In this document: one piece after another, positions 56,037 to 64,000 of the stretch
How the letters are laid out: each line of letters starts with the position of its first letter
How positions within the stretch are numbered: the first letter of the stretch is position 1
From: Gracilaria gracilis
Lineage: Eukaryota > Rhodophyta > Florideophyceae > Gracilariales > Gracilariaceae
NCBI GenBank assembly: GCA_030374805.1
Contig: JARGSG010000001.1
Coordinates: 1,364,001-1,428,000, forward strand
DNA: 64,000 bases
Direction: 5' to 3'
Notes under the pieces: model-generated
Databases searched by the model: none
What the model was told of the DNA's origin: nothing
What the model saw: only the letters and a program-made list of their open reading frames with translations
Position numbers and translations under genes: made by a program

Positions 56037-57239
56037 ATGGACTCGATCTCGTCATCCGTGTCATTCCTTTCGCAAGACTTTACTGCAGCATGGAGTTTGA
56101 TATCTATCGTTTCGATGGCGGTCTTTGCCTTCTACTTCTTTTCCTTGATGATGTACGTCGCACCAATCGTTTTCTTGTCATTTCTAAAACCACAACATCT
56201 ACGCAACAAGTACGGAAACTGGGCGGTTGTGACAGGGGGTTCAAGCGGAATTGGATTAGCGATTGTCCGTCTGTTAGCTTCCCAGGTACGTGCCAGTACG
56301 CTAGCTGGATATAGTTCACTATGCGATAAAGCTTTTTCTGACATCAAACCGACCACAGGGAGTGAACGTCTTTATCGTTGCCCTCGATGACGCACTTTTG
56401 GCAGACAAACATAAGGAACTTTGTCAACAGTTTCCCGACGTACAATTTCGACCGATAGGGGTGAACCTTGGAGATGCGAACGGAGATTACATGCAACAAA
56501 TTATCGACCATACAAACAATGAACATGTCTCTATCTTGGTCAATAATGCTGGTTTCTTGGTGATGGGTTTCTTCCACGAACAGCCCATTGGAAAGTATAT
56601 CGCTACTCTCAACTGTAATGCAATAGCAGCAATTCGACTGACGCACCATTTTTATTCACTGATGGTGAGCAAGAAGATGAAAGGATGTGTTATGTTCACG
56701 TCTTCTGCGGCATGGTTTTTGGTAAGTTGCTGCAAGCGAACACAAGAGCGGCTCCCATACAAACTTGTTAATGCTGACCATGGTTGTGTTTTGCCACGTT
56801 TTGCTAACATTGTTATATCATGTCATAATGCGATATCGTTCAGCCTGCACCATTTGCGACCACATACGGAGCAAGCAAAGCATTACTGACTCACTTTGCC
56901 GGTTCGTTGGCCATTGAAGCACAAGAACATGGGATAGACGTAACGGTGTTTCATCCATCGTATACACACAGCAATTTATATGAGAAAACGCCCAAACTGG
57001 ATGTGGTGGCGTTCTTATCAAAATTTGGATGGACAGGGGACGAGGTTGCAAAAAGGATGTTCGCTTGTGTAGGGCGTGTCGTGGTGCATGACATTGGTTT
57101 CTACGCCATGGCGACAAACTTGTTGGGCCGATTCTTGGACAGCGGCTTTCTAACCAAATGTATCATACCGTTTCGAGACTCCATGGCTCCAAAGAAACAA
57201 GACGGTGGGGCTGCTGCTGAGCGGAAGAAGGTCAAATAA
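56037..57239 (+). CDS. ER membrane short-chain dehydrogenase, 17beta-HSD / 3-ketoacyl-CoA reductase-like (3 exons)
   Basis: Exons are 56037-56285, 56359-56721 and 56844-57239, giving 335 residues. Introns are 73 and 122 nt, GT-AG, with CTGAC and TTGCTAAC branch sites. An N-terminal membrane segment (about 17-50) is followed by the cofactor loop VTGGSSGIGLAIV, VSILVNNAGFLVMGF, the catalytic serine in FTSSAAWFL, and the Tyr-x3-Lys pair in TTYGASKALLTHFAG. The last exon supplies Tyr and Lys, so splicing is required for function. The C-terminus ends KKVK, a dilysine ER-retrieval signal. The architecture resembles 17beta-HSD12/KAR enzymes that reduce 3-ketoacyl-CoA in very-long-chain fatty acid elongation, and also 3-ketosphinganine reductase. 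Substrate is inferred only. Confidence 0.87.
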
Positions 57240-57357
57240 CTCTTTCTAGTTATTGGGCTCTTTATCGGAGCAAAATTATCTAAATCCCGCCTTTCACATC
57301 ACAAGGAATTCACGGCGTGTGATTGATTTTACATGAGGATGATAACCTTGGTCCAAC

Positions 57358-57363
57358 AAAAAA
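57358..57363 (-). terminator. RNA polymerase III T-run terminator of tRNA-Lys
   Basis: Six T on the transcribed-sense minus strand, 14 nt past the tRNA 3' end. Confidence 0.8.
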
Positions 57364-57376
57364 TAAGAAACCACTG

Positions 57377-57449
57377 CACCTCCCGCGGGGCTCGAACCCG
57401 CGACCAACAGATTAAGAGTCTGTCGCTCTACCGACTGAGCTAGGGAGGC
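57377..57449 (-). tRNA. trnK-CUU: tRNA-Lys (anticodon CUU)
   Basis: A 73-nt cloverleaf on the minus strand. The acceptor stem is GCCTCCC with GGGAGGT (one terminal G-U). A normal D arm includes GCTCAGTCGGTAGAGC, which doubles as the A box. The anticodon stem-loop is ACAGA-CTCTTAA-TCTGT, giving anticodon CTT. The T arm is CGGGTTCGAGCCCCG, containing the B box. The discriminator is G, no intron is present, and CCA is not encoded, as expected for a nuclear tRNA. Confidence 0.97.
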
Positions 57450-58086
57450 CTTTCTTGTTACTCTCGAGCCAACTTTTTGTGATATTGAATCAGTCAGGGC
57501 ATGAAAACGAATAGTTACGGGATTCCCTCAACTCCCCACCCTAACTCTAGTAGGAATCGGGAAGTCGTCTCATGGTCGATGGGAAGTCAGCTTGGTGGTC
57601 AATTTGATGCTCTTCGAATGTTGCATAAAGTGACATGTTTGAATGACGTGCCTGAGTGAGACATCCATGTCGACAAACTCTTCCTGGGGCCCACAGTTCT
57701 GCGCAACTGCAACCTCTACTCAATACATTTGCGCACCAATCCCGCTGAACTGCGGCGCCACACGATGGCAATCGCCTTTTCACTTGGCCCATCGCTGCTG
57801 AGTAGAGCATTCGAGTGTTCATAAAAAGCACCACTATGTCATGCGCTTCGCGATACCATAGACTGATGCAGGGTATCGCTGTTGACGTCCCTCGAGAACA
57901 CTAGTCCAGAGACACAAATTGCCCTCCCCTCCCCCCACTTCTCCACGCACCCACACAGGAAAGCACATAGCAACTTGAATTGAGAATGCTTTTAAGCGCT
58001 TGTCAAGAAGCCATCTGAAGTTGCAGCCCACGTCTCGACTATCTAAGCCAATGGTGAAGTAGATTTGCGATACTATCTCTTCGACG

Positions 58087-59652
58087 ATGACGTTCCTTCC
58101 GCTTCTTTCAAGTGTTCCATATCAAGAAACATGTTTTCCTTCCCCGATTCTAATATCCCGTCGGATACGGCGCCAGCTCAAACATATTTCACGATTGCCT
58201 TCTACAAAGCGAAATCGATTGTTCGTTCTTTTCCTGCTCATTTCTGTTATTCTTCTTTCCACAATATACACTATTTCTCGGTTCATTCTTCGCAGCAGAA
58301 ACACCTTCGATCATCTCCTTGACATGCATCTCGTCGAAATCGAAGACGAACAATATCTTAATCGCCTTCGCAATTCCACTCTACAAGATATTTCTGATCC
58401 ACTACGCGACTACAACAAAACAGATGTACGGATAGGTCGCATTCAATGGGATTACATCTACGGCGAGTACGTCAGAAATCCGAACCCACCAGCCTTAACC
58501 AAGTACAAGAAAAGGCTATTTCGTGAGCTTTTGAACAGAACCAAGTACAAGTTGGAAATCAAACGAAGACTTGCGCGGGGCGTCTCTTGTAACTATGCGA
58601 ATGATGTGCAGGAAGATGGTTCCCCTCATACATTTGAATGCACGCCAACATCCCATCGCTGTCCGGACGGCAGTTTTTTCCCCGATCGAGTTTTCGTTCC
58701 TAAGGAAGGAACATCGATTAGTTGGGCTGAGGTCGTAATTGTCATTCTGCTAAGCGAGGGCCGTGAACATTTTATTCGAGCGGCTATGGATACATGGATA
58801 TCTAGGCTGCAGGACGAAGCAACTCTATATTTTGTGATAGACAAAGGTGTCTCTCTTCCGCAAGAGCTTCTTCTAAGGCCTAATACATTCACTTTTGAAA
58901 GTGGGCTAACCCCAGGACTGCAGACATTGGATTTTAAAGCACTGGTGGGCTGGCGGAATGCACATAAACTTTTCTCATTCAAAGGGAAGAAGTATTTCCT
59001 CAAGATCGATGATGATACCTTTCTTTTGGGTCACAATCTGATTCGGTTCTTAAACAAGATCGAACATGTCTCAGGTGGGATGGAAGAAGCTTTGTATTTT
59101 GGACACCCATTCTGCGGTCATGGCGATCTCAAAGCCCTCGACTACGAAAGATGGTGTTACGCGGGAGGCGGTGCGTACGGACTAAGTTTCGAAGCCTTGA
59201 CTATCTTCCTAAAACAAGTCAAAGATGGATGTGCGTATTTCTACGACTACTTGGCTAAGGCCCCCAACATGCACCCCGAAGATGACAAATATGGTGGACA
59301 TTATGAGGATGTTATGGTTGGGCGCTGTCTTCGTCAAGCTAGAACGAGGCTTCATGACAGGGGGACGTCACTTCTTGCATGCGGTAGCTTCTTTCCGTAT
59401 GCACCTCTTCATTATTATGAAGCGTTTGGAAAGAGCAAGGAGGCCATGTGTAAGAAACTGGAGGGGGACCCCATCACTATCCACAATCTTGAGCCATCTG
59501 CCATCTCATTCCTGGATCACCTAATCTACGAGTATCCGTTGGGCGGAGAAATTAAGCCGTTCTCCTCACAGAATGAACATGTCCAAGAGCTTATCGACAA
59601 CTGTTATATGAATGGTAAGAAAATGTCTTGTGATATGTCCCGTGTATCTTGA
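58087..59652 (+). CDS. Type II membrane glycosyltransferase, family GT31 (Fringe / core-1 beta-1,3-galactosyltransferase-like)
   Basis: GT31 enzymes transfer galactose, GlcNAc or related sugars in beta-1,3 linkage in the Golgi. The 521-residue protein has a basic cytosolic tail, one signal-anchor helix (about 45-67, LFVLFLLISVILLSTIYTIS) and a stem with glycosylation sites. The catalytic domain runs from about 210: AEVVIVILLSEGREHFIRAA, WRNAHKLFSFKGKKYFLKID. The metal-binding DDD lies at 308-310 (KIDDDTFLLGHNL), followed by YAGGGAYGLSFEALTIFLK and HYEDVMVGRCLRQ. The DxD, the GGxGY-like segment and ED.xVG define the Fringe-like group. Cell-wall or secreted-protein glycosylation is plausible; donor sugar is not inferable. 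A nearer ATG cluster inside the first 30 codons leaves the start slightly uncertain. Confidence 0.88.
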   Translation: MTFLPLLSSVPYQETCFPSPILISRRIRRQLKHISRLPSTKRNRLFVLFLLISVILLSTIYTISRFILRSRNTFDHLLDMHLVEIEDEQYLNRLRNSTLQDISDPLRDYNKTDVRIGRIQWDYIYGEYVRNPNPPALTKYKKRLFRELLNRTKYKLEIKRRLARGVSCNYANDVQEDGSPHTFECTPTSHRCPDGSFFPDRVFVPKEGTSISWAEVVIVILLSEGREHFIRAAMDTWISRLQDEATLYFVIDKGVSLPQELLLRPNTFTFESGLTPGLQTLDFKALVGWRNAHKLFSFKGKKYFLKIDDDTFLLGHNLIRFLNKIEHVSGGMEEALYFGHPFCGHGDLKALDYERWCYAGGGAYGLSFEALTIFLKQVKDGCAYFYDYLAKAPNMHPEDDKYGGHYEDVMVGRCLRQARTRLHDRGTSLLACGSFFPYAPLHYYEAFGKSKEAMCKKLEGDPITIHNLEPSAISFLDHLIYEYPLGGEIKPFSSQNEHVQELIDNCYMNGKKMSCDMSRVS

Positions 59653-59869
59653 TTTTCAGAACTGGTTCTCGCCATGCAAAACTTAACAAGGCAAAAGAGA
59701 ATACCATATACTAGTGCTTCAAGTGTACAGACGCTCACACGTCGCTCGTTTAGCGTCACCAGTAGCAGCCCCAGATGCATTCTACTCAAGAGTAGTAGAC
59801 TTCAACGAAGTCTGTGATTGTCCGATAAATTGCGAAAACCTGAACGTTCATGCTCGAAGTGTACTCTAG

Positions 59870-61180
59870 CTACAAGCCATACTTGTCTTCGAAGTATTCA
59901 TCAGAGAACTTTTCAACTTCTTCAGAGTCTTCATCCTCCTCAGCGCCCTCGACTTCAACCATACCATCTTCATTTGACGACTGTATCACAGTTCCATGTT
60001 GTTGTGCATCTTTCCTTTCCTCCGCTTTTATTCTCGGATGTTGGAGCATGTCAATGACCTCTCGAGCTCGCCGAACATCCTCAACGCGAGCGGTGGCCGA
60101 ATTGAGCTTCTTCAAAGCTTCTCTCAGCATTTCGTCCCTAGTGTCAATCAGAGTAAGAGCTATCCGTTCATCTGCAATGTCAGTCACTTCAACGCATACC
60201 ATTAACCCTGGTTCGAAGTCCGGCCAATCTCTTTTATGTTTTCCAGGCATCCGCGAGAAATGAATCAATCCATCTTTCTTTACCCCGATGTTGACAAAGA
60301 CGCCGTATTTGGCGATGTTTGTTACAACTCCGACCCTTCGTTCTCCTGTCTCTAACGTCGATATTTGACGTCGTCTTCTTCTTTTCCGCAGCTCTCTTAA
60401 GTACCCCTTCGCCTCGCTTTCCATATCTTCCGGCTTGACGACACTAGCATCGAATAAAAGCAAAGCACTCTCCGGTAGTACCTTTCGAACCCATACCGTG
60501 ATATCATCCCCGGCTCTAAGTGTCTTGCTAACTTTAGCCGGAGTCACCAAGTCCGTTTCGCTTGCCCAGTCCTCTTTGAAGTTTGCCCTGCGAAGCAAAC
60601 CAGTGTGTCGAATGATCCGGCCGCGGCGCCCAGCTCGATATATGTCTGCGTCCACCACAGCCCCGTAACGACCGATGGATATCACCGTCCCATCGAACTT
60701 GTCTCCAACGTGTACGTTGTTTATCATTAGCGGGTTCTCGGGAAGAGCTTTTTCTGGTGCAGGGCAGATTCCTTTTCTTACTTCAATTCGGCCTGAATCG
60801 GGTTGCACTCGGTGGATGTAAACTGGAATAATAGCACCTACAGTCTCTCCTCCCATGGTGCCTTGTTTTCGCGGCGGGAACGGTAACCTGGCCATTATTT
60901 GCCGCTTGCCCTTCGTGCAAACTCCAATGTCAACCCAACTGCTTTCTGCAGGCCCAACGAACCCTACCTTGCCTATGAACTCATCCCCAATAGAAACTTC
61001 GGATATACATCGACCTTCTTTGATAGGTTTCTTCTTTGTGGGTTTCCTACTCGCTTGAACTTTGTTTGGTGTCGCCAGTTCTGCCCTGTCGCAGCAAGTG
61101 AATGAAGCTCGGTATGCTAACCGCTTTCGGGATTCGAACAACGGAGTTGAAAAGCAGAAAGCCATTGATAAGGTCGACAT
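59870..61180 (-). CDS. Plastid S1 RNA-binding protein with three S1 domains
   Basis: The 436-residue precursor begins MSTLSMAFCFSTPLFESRKR, a phenylalanine transit peptide. Three S1-type OB folds follow. S1-1 covers about 58-130 (VSIGDEFIGKVGFVGPAESS, WVDIGV). S1-2 covers about 155-250 (VHVGDKFDGTVISIGRYGAV ... HTGLLR). S1-3 covers about 280-350 (LETGERRVGVVTNIAKYGVF, VNIGVKKDGLIHFSRM). A charged coiled tail ends in an acidic stretch (EEDEDSEEVEKFSDEYFEDK). Tandem S1 domains with an acidic C-terminus suggest plastid translation or RNA processing, similar to ribosomal protein S1 or the S1 part of plastid EF-Ts precursors; no EF-Ts domain is present. Domain assignment is good; specific role is inferred. 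Confidence 0.87.
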   Translation of the reverse strand: MSTLSMAFCFSTPLFESRKRLAYRASFTCCDRAELATPNKVQASRKPTKKKPIKEGRCISEVSIGDEFIGKVGFVGPAESSWVDIGVCTKGKRQIMARLPFPPRKQGTMGGETVGAIIPVYIHRVQPDSGRIEVRKGICPAPEKALPENPLMINNVHVGDKFDGTVISIGRYGAVVDADIYRAGRRGRIIRHTGLLRRANFKEDWASETDLVTPAKVSKTLRAGDDITVWVRKVLPESALLLFDASVVKPEDMESEAKGYLRELRKRRRRRQISTLETGERRVGVVTNIAKYGVFVNIGVKKDGLIHFSRMPGKHKRDWPDFEPGLMVCVEVTDIADERIALTLIDTRDEMLREALKKLNSATARVEDVRRAREVIDMLQHPRIKAEERKDAQQHGTVIQSSNEDGMVEVEGAEEDEDSEEVEKFSDEYFEDKYGL

Positions 61181-61931
61181 CAGTCATCTAGTCCCCGAAA
61201 AGCAGGAACGCTGTCCACAATCGCACTGGTCTAAACTTGTTTCAAATCTCGATCCTTGCCAGTTGCAAGTAGAGTTATGCTTGAAACTGTTTGTCTTCTT
61301 CAGAGGCAAGTGGCGCAATGATTTCTGGCTAGCCCAACAAATTTTAATAAATCCGCTTGTGCTGGCGTTCTCTAGCTAGCCCCTACCAAGTTGTACCAAC
61401 CTCGTTCACATGCAAAGACTCCCAGCCCTATCAGATGTGTTTCGGGCAGGTAGATAGATAGATACTGAGCCAAATGTTGCTCGCTTGTAGGCCGCTCCAT
61501 GGGATTGCCTCTGTTGACGTGATCTGCGACACAGATTGCGATATGATCAAACTTTGATCAAGCACTACTAGCAACTTTTTATTGAATGCTACGCCGTATT
61601 CATTGATTTTTGATACGCGAAAGTCAACGTCAACAAGTACTCGGAGACTTCGTGCAATAGCTGATCTCAGAAGGCCGCCCACTTCACTGATCGAGCTTGA
61701 CCTGGCTGATTTGCGATCGTCGATTGGGAACGCTGCGCTTGCAAGCACTTCAGTTTCTTTTGTTATGAAACCTACGTTTAATTTCCTTTGTTAGAGGTTT
61801 CTATTCAATACAAACCATACAAATTAGTCCGACTAAGGTCCTTAAACTCTACCTCTACTGAGCGGTGCGACAATTCCCCCTTCTCAACACGCCCTAAGAC
61901 ATTCTCTCTATATTTGCAACTGACCGATCCT
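61181..61931. promoter_or_regulatory. Divergent upstream region of S1-protein and tRNase Z genes
   Basis: About 750 nt between head-to-head starts. A (GATA)-like ATAGATAGATA stretch occurs at about 61452. A plus-strand frame (61062-61379) ends in LKLFVFFRGKW, faintly like the LINE C-terminal motif, but lacks the 3' hairpin. No gene is supported. Confidence 0.45.
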
Positions 61932-62936
61932 ATGAGAAAAAATGTGCAATGCTCCTTTATTGCAACTTCGATAATAGCAAAAAGCAGAAGCTCTTCTCTC
62001 ACCATTCTGACACGGATTACGGGTACTGTTAGAAGGCTATGTGGCGTTGCTCAACCAAAATCGATTGTGATGCATGCTGATAGAAGCATTCCAGAGAAGA
62101 TAAATATCGCAGGATTTGACATCTGCGGAGTTTCAGTGGCAGCCGTCGAAACCTGCCTATGGATACCTTCACTATCGCTCGCTTTTGATGCAGGTCGTTG
62201 CCCAAGAGGGGTAGTGGGCATGCGCTACATGGCCATTACACATGGACATTGTGATCACATTCATGGATTGCCCCTTCATCTGGCTACCAGAACTCTACAA
62301 CAGCTTCCAAAGCCCCGCTATTTTCTGCCCTCGGCTATAGAAGACGATGTCCGAAATTTGGTCGCAGCCGTCGGAAAACTTGAGCAATGTTCTTTAGAGA
62401 TGGAGTCAGTGCCACTGAGACCAGGCGTGGACGAGGTGGAGCTCAAGAAAGGATGGATTTTACGATCTGTCCAAACAAAACACTCGGTTCCATCCCAGGG
62501 TTACGTAGTTTTTCGGAAAAGAAAAAAGCTCAAGAAGCAATTCTTGGGTTTGACCGGAAGTGAACTTGTGGCTTTGAAGAGCAAGGATGTTGTAATTGAG
62601 GACATTATTCAAACACCAGAGATCGCCTACACCGGTGATACGCAACTTGATGCAATCACCAAATCGGAGGATCTCCAGAAAGCTCGTATATTGATCACGG
62701 AAATGACTTTTATTGACGAAGCCTGTACGCCGAGTGAAGCTGCACAATTCGGACACATACATCTGAAAGAAGTAATAGAGAAAAGTCATGTGTTTCTCCG
62801 CAATGAAGTGGTGGTTTTCACGCATTTCAGCGCTCGATATTCCAAAAAGGAAATCCTTGAAGCGTTGAGTATGCTTCCGAAAGAGCTAAGACAGAAGAGC
62901 ATCGCATTTGGCATCGGCGGCAACGTAACTCCATAG
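61932..62936 (+). CDS. TRZ: tRNase Z, short form (TRZ1/TRZ2-like)
   Basis: tRNase Z cuts tRNA precursors immediately after the discriminator base. The 334-residue protein carries the metallo-beta-lactamase zinc motif THGHCDHIHGLPLH (His104, His106, Asp108, His109). Upstream is SLAFDAGRCPRG. Downstream are VQTKHSVPSQGYVVFRKRKK, GLTGSELVALKSKDV, IAYTGDTQLDAI (Asp ligand), LITEMTFID, FGHIHLKEVI and the C-terminal VVFTHFSARYSKKEI. The order and wording follow plant short-form TRZ1/2. The first ATG (61932) adds about 47 Arg/Ser-rich residues, possibly an organelle presequence. Met47 (62070, MHADRSIPEK) is the likely start of a cytosolic form. A longer open frame upstream has only a TTG start. Confidence 0.94.
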   Translation: MRKNVQCSFIATSIIAKSRSSSLTILTRITGTVRRLCGVAQPKSIVMHADRSIPEKINIAGFDICGVSVAAVETCLWIPSLSLAFDAGRCPRGVVGMRYMAITHGHCDHIHGLPLHLATRTLQQLPKPRYFLPSAIEDDVRNLVAAVGKLEQCSLEMESVPLRPGVDEVELKKGWILRSVQTKHSVPSQGYVVFRKRKKLKKQFLGLTGSELVALKSKDVVIEDIIQTPEIAYTGDTQLDAITKSEDLQKARILITEMTFIDEACTPSEAAQFGHIHLKEVIEKSHVFLRNEVVVFTHFSARYSKKEILEALSMLPKELRQKSIAFGIGGNVTP

Positions 62937-63605
62937 AACCTGTCCTTTAGCGATCTCAAATCCCGCTCGATCATGATTTTCATCTTAATCGTTGTTCTGG
63001 ACAACAGCTTACCATTATCATGATTCGGTCGATTGTCATATGGAGCTGTATCTGTATTCGCCCTCGCCAAAAGCTGAGGGACGTGGAGATGTTGTTTTTG
63101 CAAGCTTTCTTGGGCCTGAGAAAGGATGTGCATCACACTCCGCTTTTAAGCGTGTGCAATGTATTCATGTTGGGATTGGGGAGGAGGTAAGTGTAGTTGT
63201 CACAACGCACGACCTTCACTGGAGTTCAAGCTTTTTAAGGAATGCTTATTCCCAGTAAACAACCACCACATTGTTGTACGTAGATGAAAACGACATTGCT
63301 TGTGGCGTTGAAGGCCGCGGTTGCACTGAAGACTCGTGAATCAACGACTCCATCTATCCTATATTTGCATTCTGGTCAACAAGACATTTCAGGAAGAGCT
63401 ATCTGACTGAGCTTTGAAAAGTAACGCTCGTTTCGGGTGGGAAGAGCACAATAAAGCTTGTCATACGGCCCCCAAATAAGCAACATGGGTTGGGCTCTTG
63501 TTCCTATTCGAAGCGTGATGATTTCTATATTGCGAAAACGCAGCAGTTATCCATACGTTCAAATCGTCACGCCGTGCCATTCACAAGTGATTATGTCAAT
63601 CGCGT
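62937..63605. other. Intergenic region, no gene seen
   Basis: About 670 nt after tRNase Z. No supported ORF. CACAATAAAG at about 63450 resembles the LINE tail, but the coding motif and hairpin are not convincing. Confidence 0.5.
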
Positions 63606-63817
63606 TCACCAAAGTTGCGACCGTCTGAGCAGGTCAAGAGACTGATCGAGCAGATTTTGCATGATTCGAACGAGAGTTGCGAAAAACTTATGACATCCAT
63701 GGTACATGATGGAAGCCATGCCTTGCCCGACAGAATCAGATGGATTTCTTCCAGCAACATCATCGAGGGCGAAAGGGTTGGCGCAGAATGATGATGAAAT
63801 ACTTTGGTGGATGACGT
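63606..63817 (-). CDS. Possible 3'-terminal exon of a gene beyond the right edge
   Basis: A minus-strand frame of about 70 codons has protein-like composition (VIHQSISSSFCANPFALDDV ... HKFFATLVRIMQNLLDQSLD) and ends in a stop at 63606-63608. It opens just after CCTCAG (a 3' splice-site form at 63818-63823), and CCTAAC, matching the branch sites of introns elsewhere in the window, lies about 45 nt upstream. No ATG starts it. I therefore read it as the last exon of a gene whose other exons lie past 64000. The family is not recognised. It may also be chance. Confidence 0.35.
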
Positions 63818-64000
63818 CTGAGGCATGGCACAAAGCCAGGCCGCGAGCGAGCTTAGCATGTTAGGAATCCTAAGGATATTCGAATCGTCAGCACTTTCAC
63901 TGGTCTTGTATGAGGCAACGTGGCAAGCCAATCGACATGCAAAGGGTTTGTAATCTCAATTGCCAATGGTTAACACAAAGCAAATTTCAGTGGGATCCCC

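Larger units (their letters stand above)
57240..58086. other. Intergenic region containing tRNA-Lys
   Basis: About 850 nt. It holds a minus-strand tRNA gene at 57377-57449 with its T-run terminator. The remaining 640 nt upstream of the GT31 gene show no supported gene. Confidence 0.6.

Noticed and set aside
61120..61140. GGGATTCGAAC string resembling a tRNA T-loop
   Set aside because: No matching T stem, anticodon arm or acceptor stem can be formed around it.
61290..61379. LKLFVFFRGKW peptide resembling the LINE C-terminal motif
   Set aside because: No hairpin or microsatellite tail follows; similarity could be chance.
63270..63460. Possible seventh LINE 3' end (RHFRKSYL and CACAATAAAG)
   Set aside because: Peptide resemblance is marginal and the 9-bp hairpin with a conserved loop is missing.
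1..64000. Bacterial or viral origin; CRISPR arrays or IS elements
   Set aside because: Introns, a Pol III-type tRNA gene, COPII, RIO1 and SDE2 show nuclear eukaryotic DNA; no spaced direct-repeat arrays or transposase genes were seen.

Overview
The window is nuclear DNA of a eukaryotic alga, most likely a red alga (rhodophyte). Proteins expected in the plastid (an NDC1-type NAD(P)H:quinone oxidoreductase, a ferredoxin, a TLP40/CYP38-type lumenal cyclophilin, a KEA-type K+/H+ antiporter, a sigma-70 factor, long-form HisG and an S1-domain protein) sit among ordinary eukaryotic genes (SEC24, UNC50, RIO1, AK6/Fap7, SDE2, BRAP2, CAP). Most plastid candidates carry a phenylalanine a few residues after the start Met (for example MTPPAF, MQTPSAF, MKSPAF, MCAAF). 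This is the transit-peptide signature of primary red-algal and glaucophyte plastids. No ER signal precedes it, which argues against a secondary plastid. Genes are short and mostly intronless. The few introns are about 70-125 nt, GT-AG, usually with a CTRAC branch site. Species cannot be determined from the sequence alone.

Layout: 0-14 kb holds NDC1 (cut by the left edge), UNC50, dephospho-CoA kinase, an FdC1-like ferredoxin, BRAP2, a short CAP, the lumenal cyclophilin and an unknown plastid membrane protein. 14-26.5 kb holds the KEA antiporter, AK6 and RIO1 (two late 40S-maturation factors placed tail to tail), a RING-H2 protein and a two-domain glyoxalase I. 26.5-33.7 kb is gene-poor, with a membrane RING-H2 gene, SDE2, LINE 3' ends and large palindromes. 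33.7-46.9 kb holds SEC24, the queuosine-salvage enzyme QNG1, an AAA ATPase, a dead kinase gene broken by a LINE fragment, HisG and an intact mini-kinase. 46.9-53.4 kb is an extremely GC-rich block with a secreted Temptin-Hint protein, a bHLH-zipper regulator and the sigma factor. 53.4-64 kb holds a folate-pathway ligase, an ER short-chain dehydrogenase, tRNA-Lys(CUU), a GT31 glycosyltransferase, the S1 protein, tRNase Z and a possible terminal exon at the right edge. Genes mostly alternate strand, so they pair head-to-head and tail-to-tail.

The most novel items are these. First, a secreted protein fusing a Temptin (pheromone-type) domain through a Ser-Ala repeat to a Hedgehog-type self-processing Hint domain. 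Second, a family of 5'-truncated non-LTR retrotransposon ends that share a C-terminal peptide motif and a 3' stem-loop whose arms vary but still pair. One copy lies inside a kinase pseudogene. Third, several large perfect or near-perfect palindromes with one-nucleotide centres. Functional assignments come from reading motifs by eye; no database search was run.
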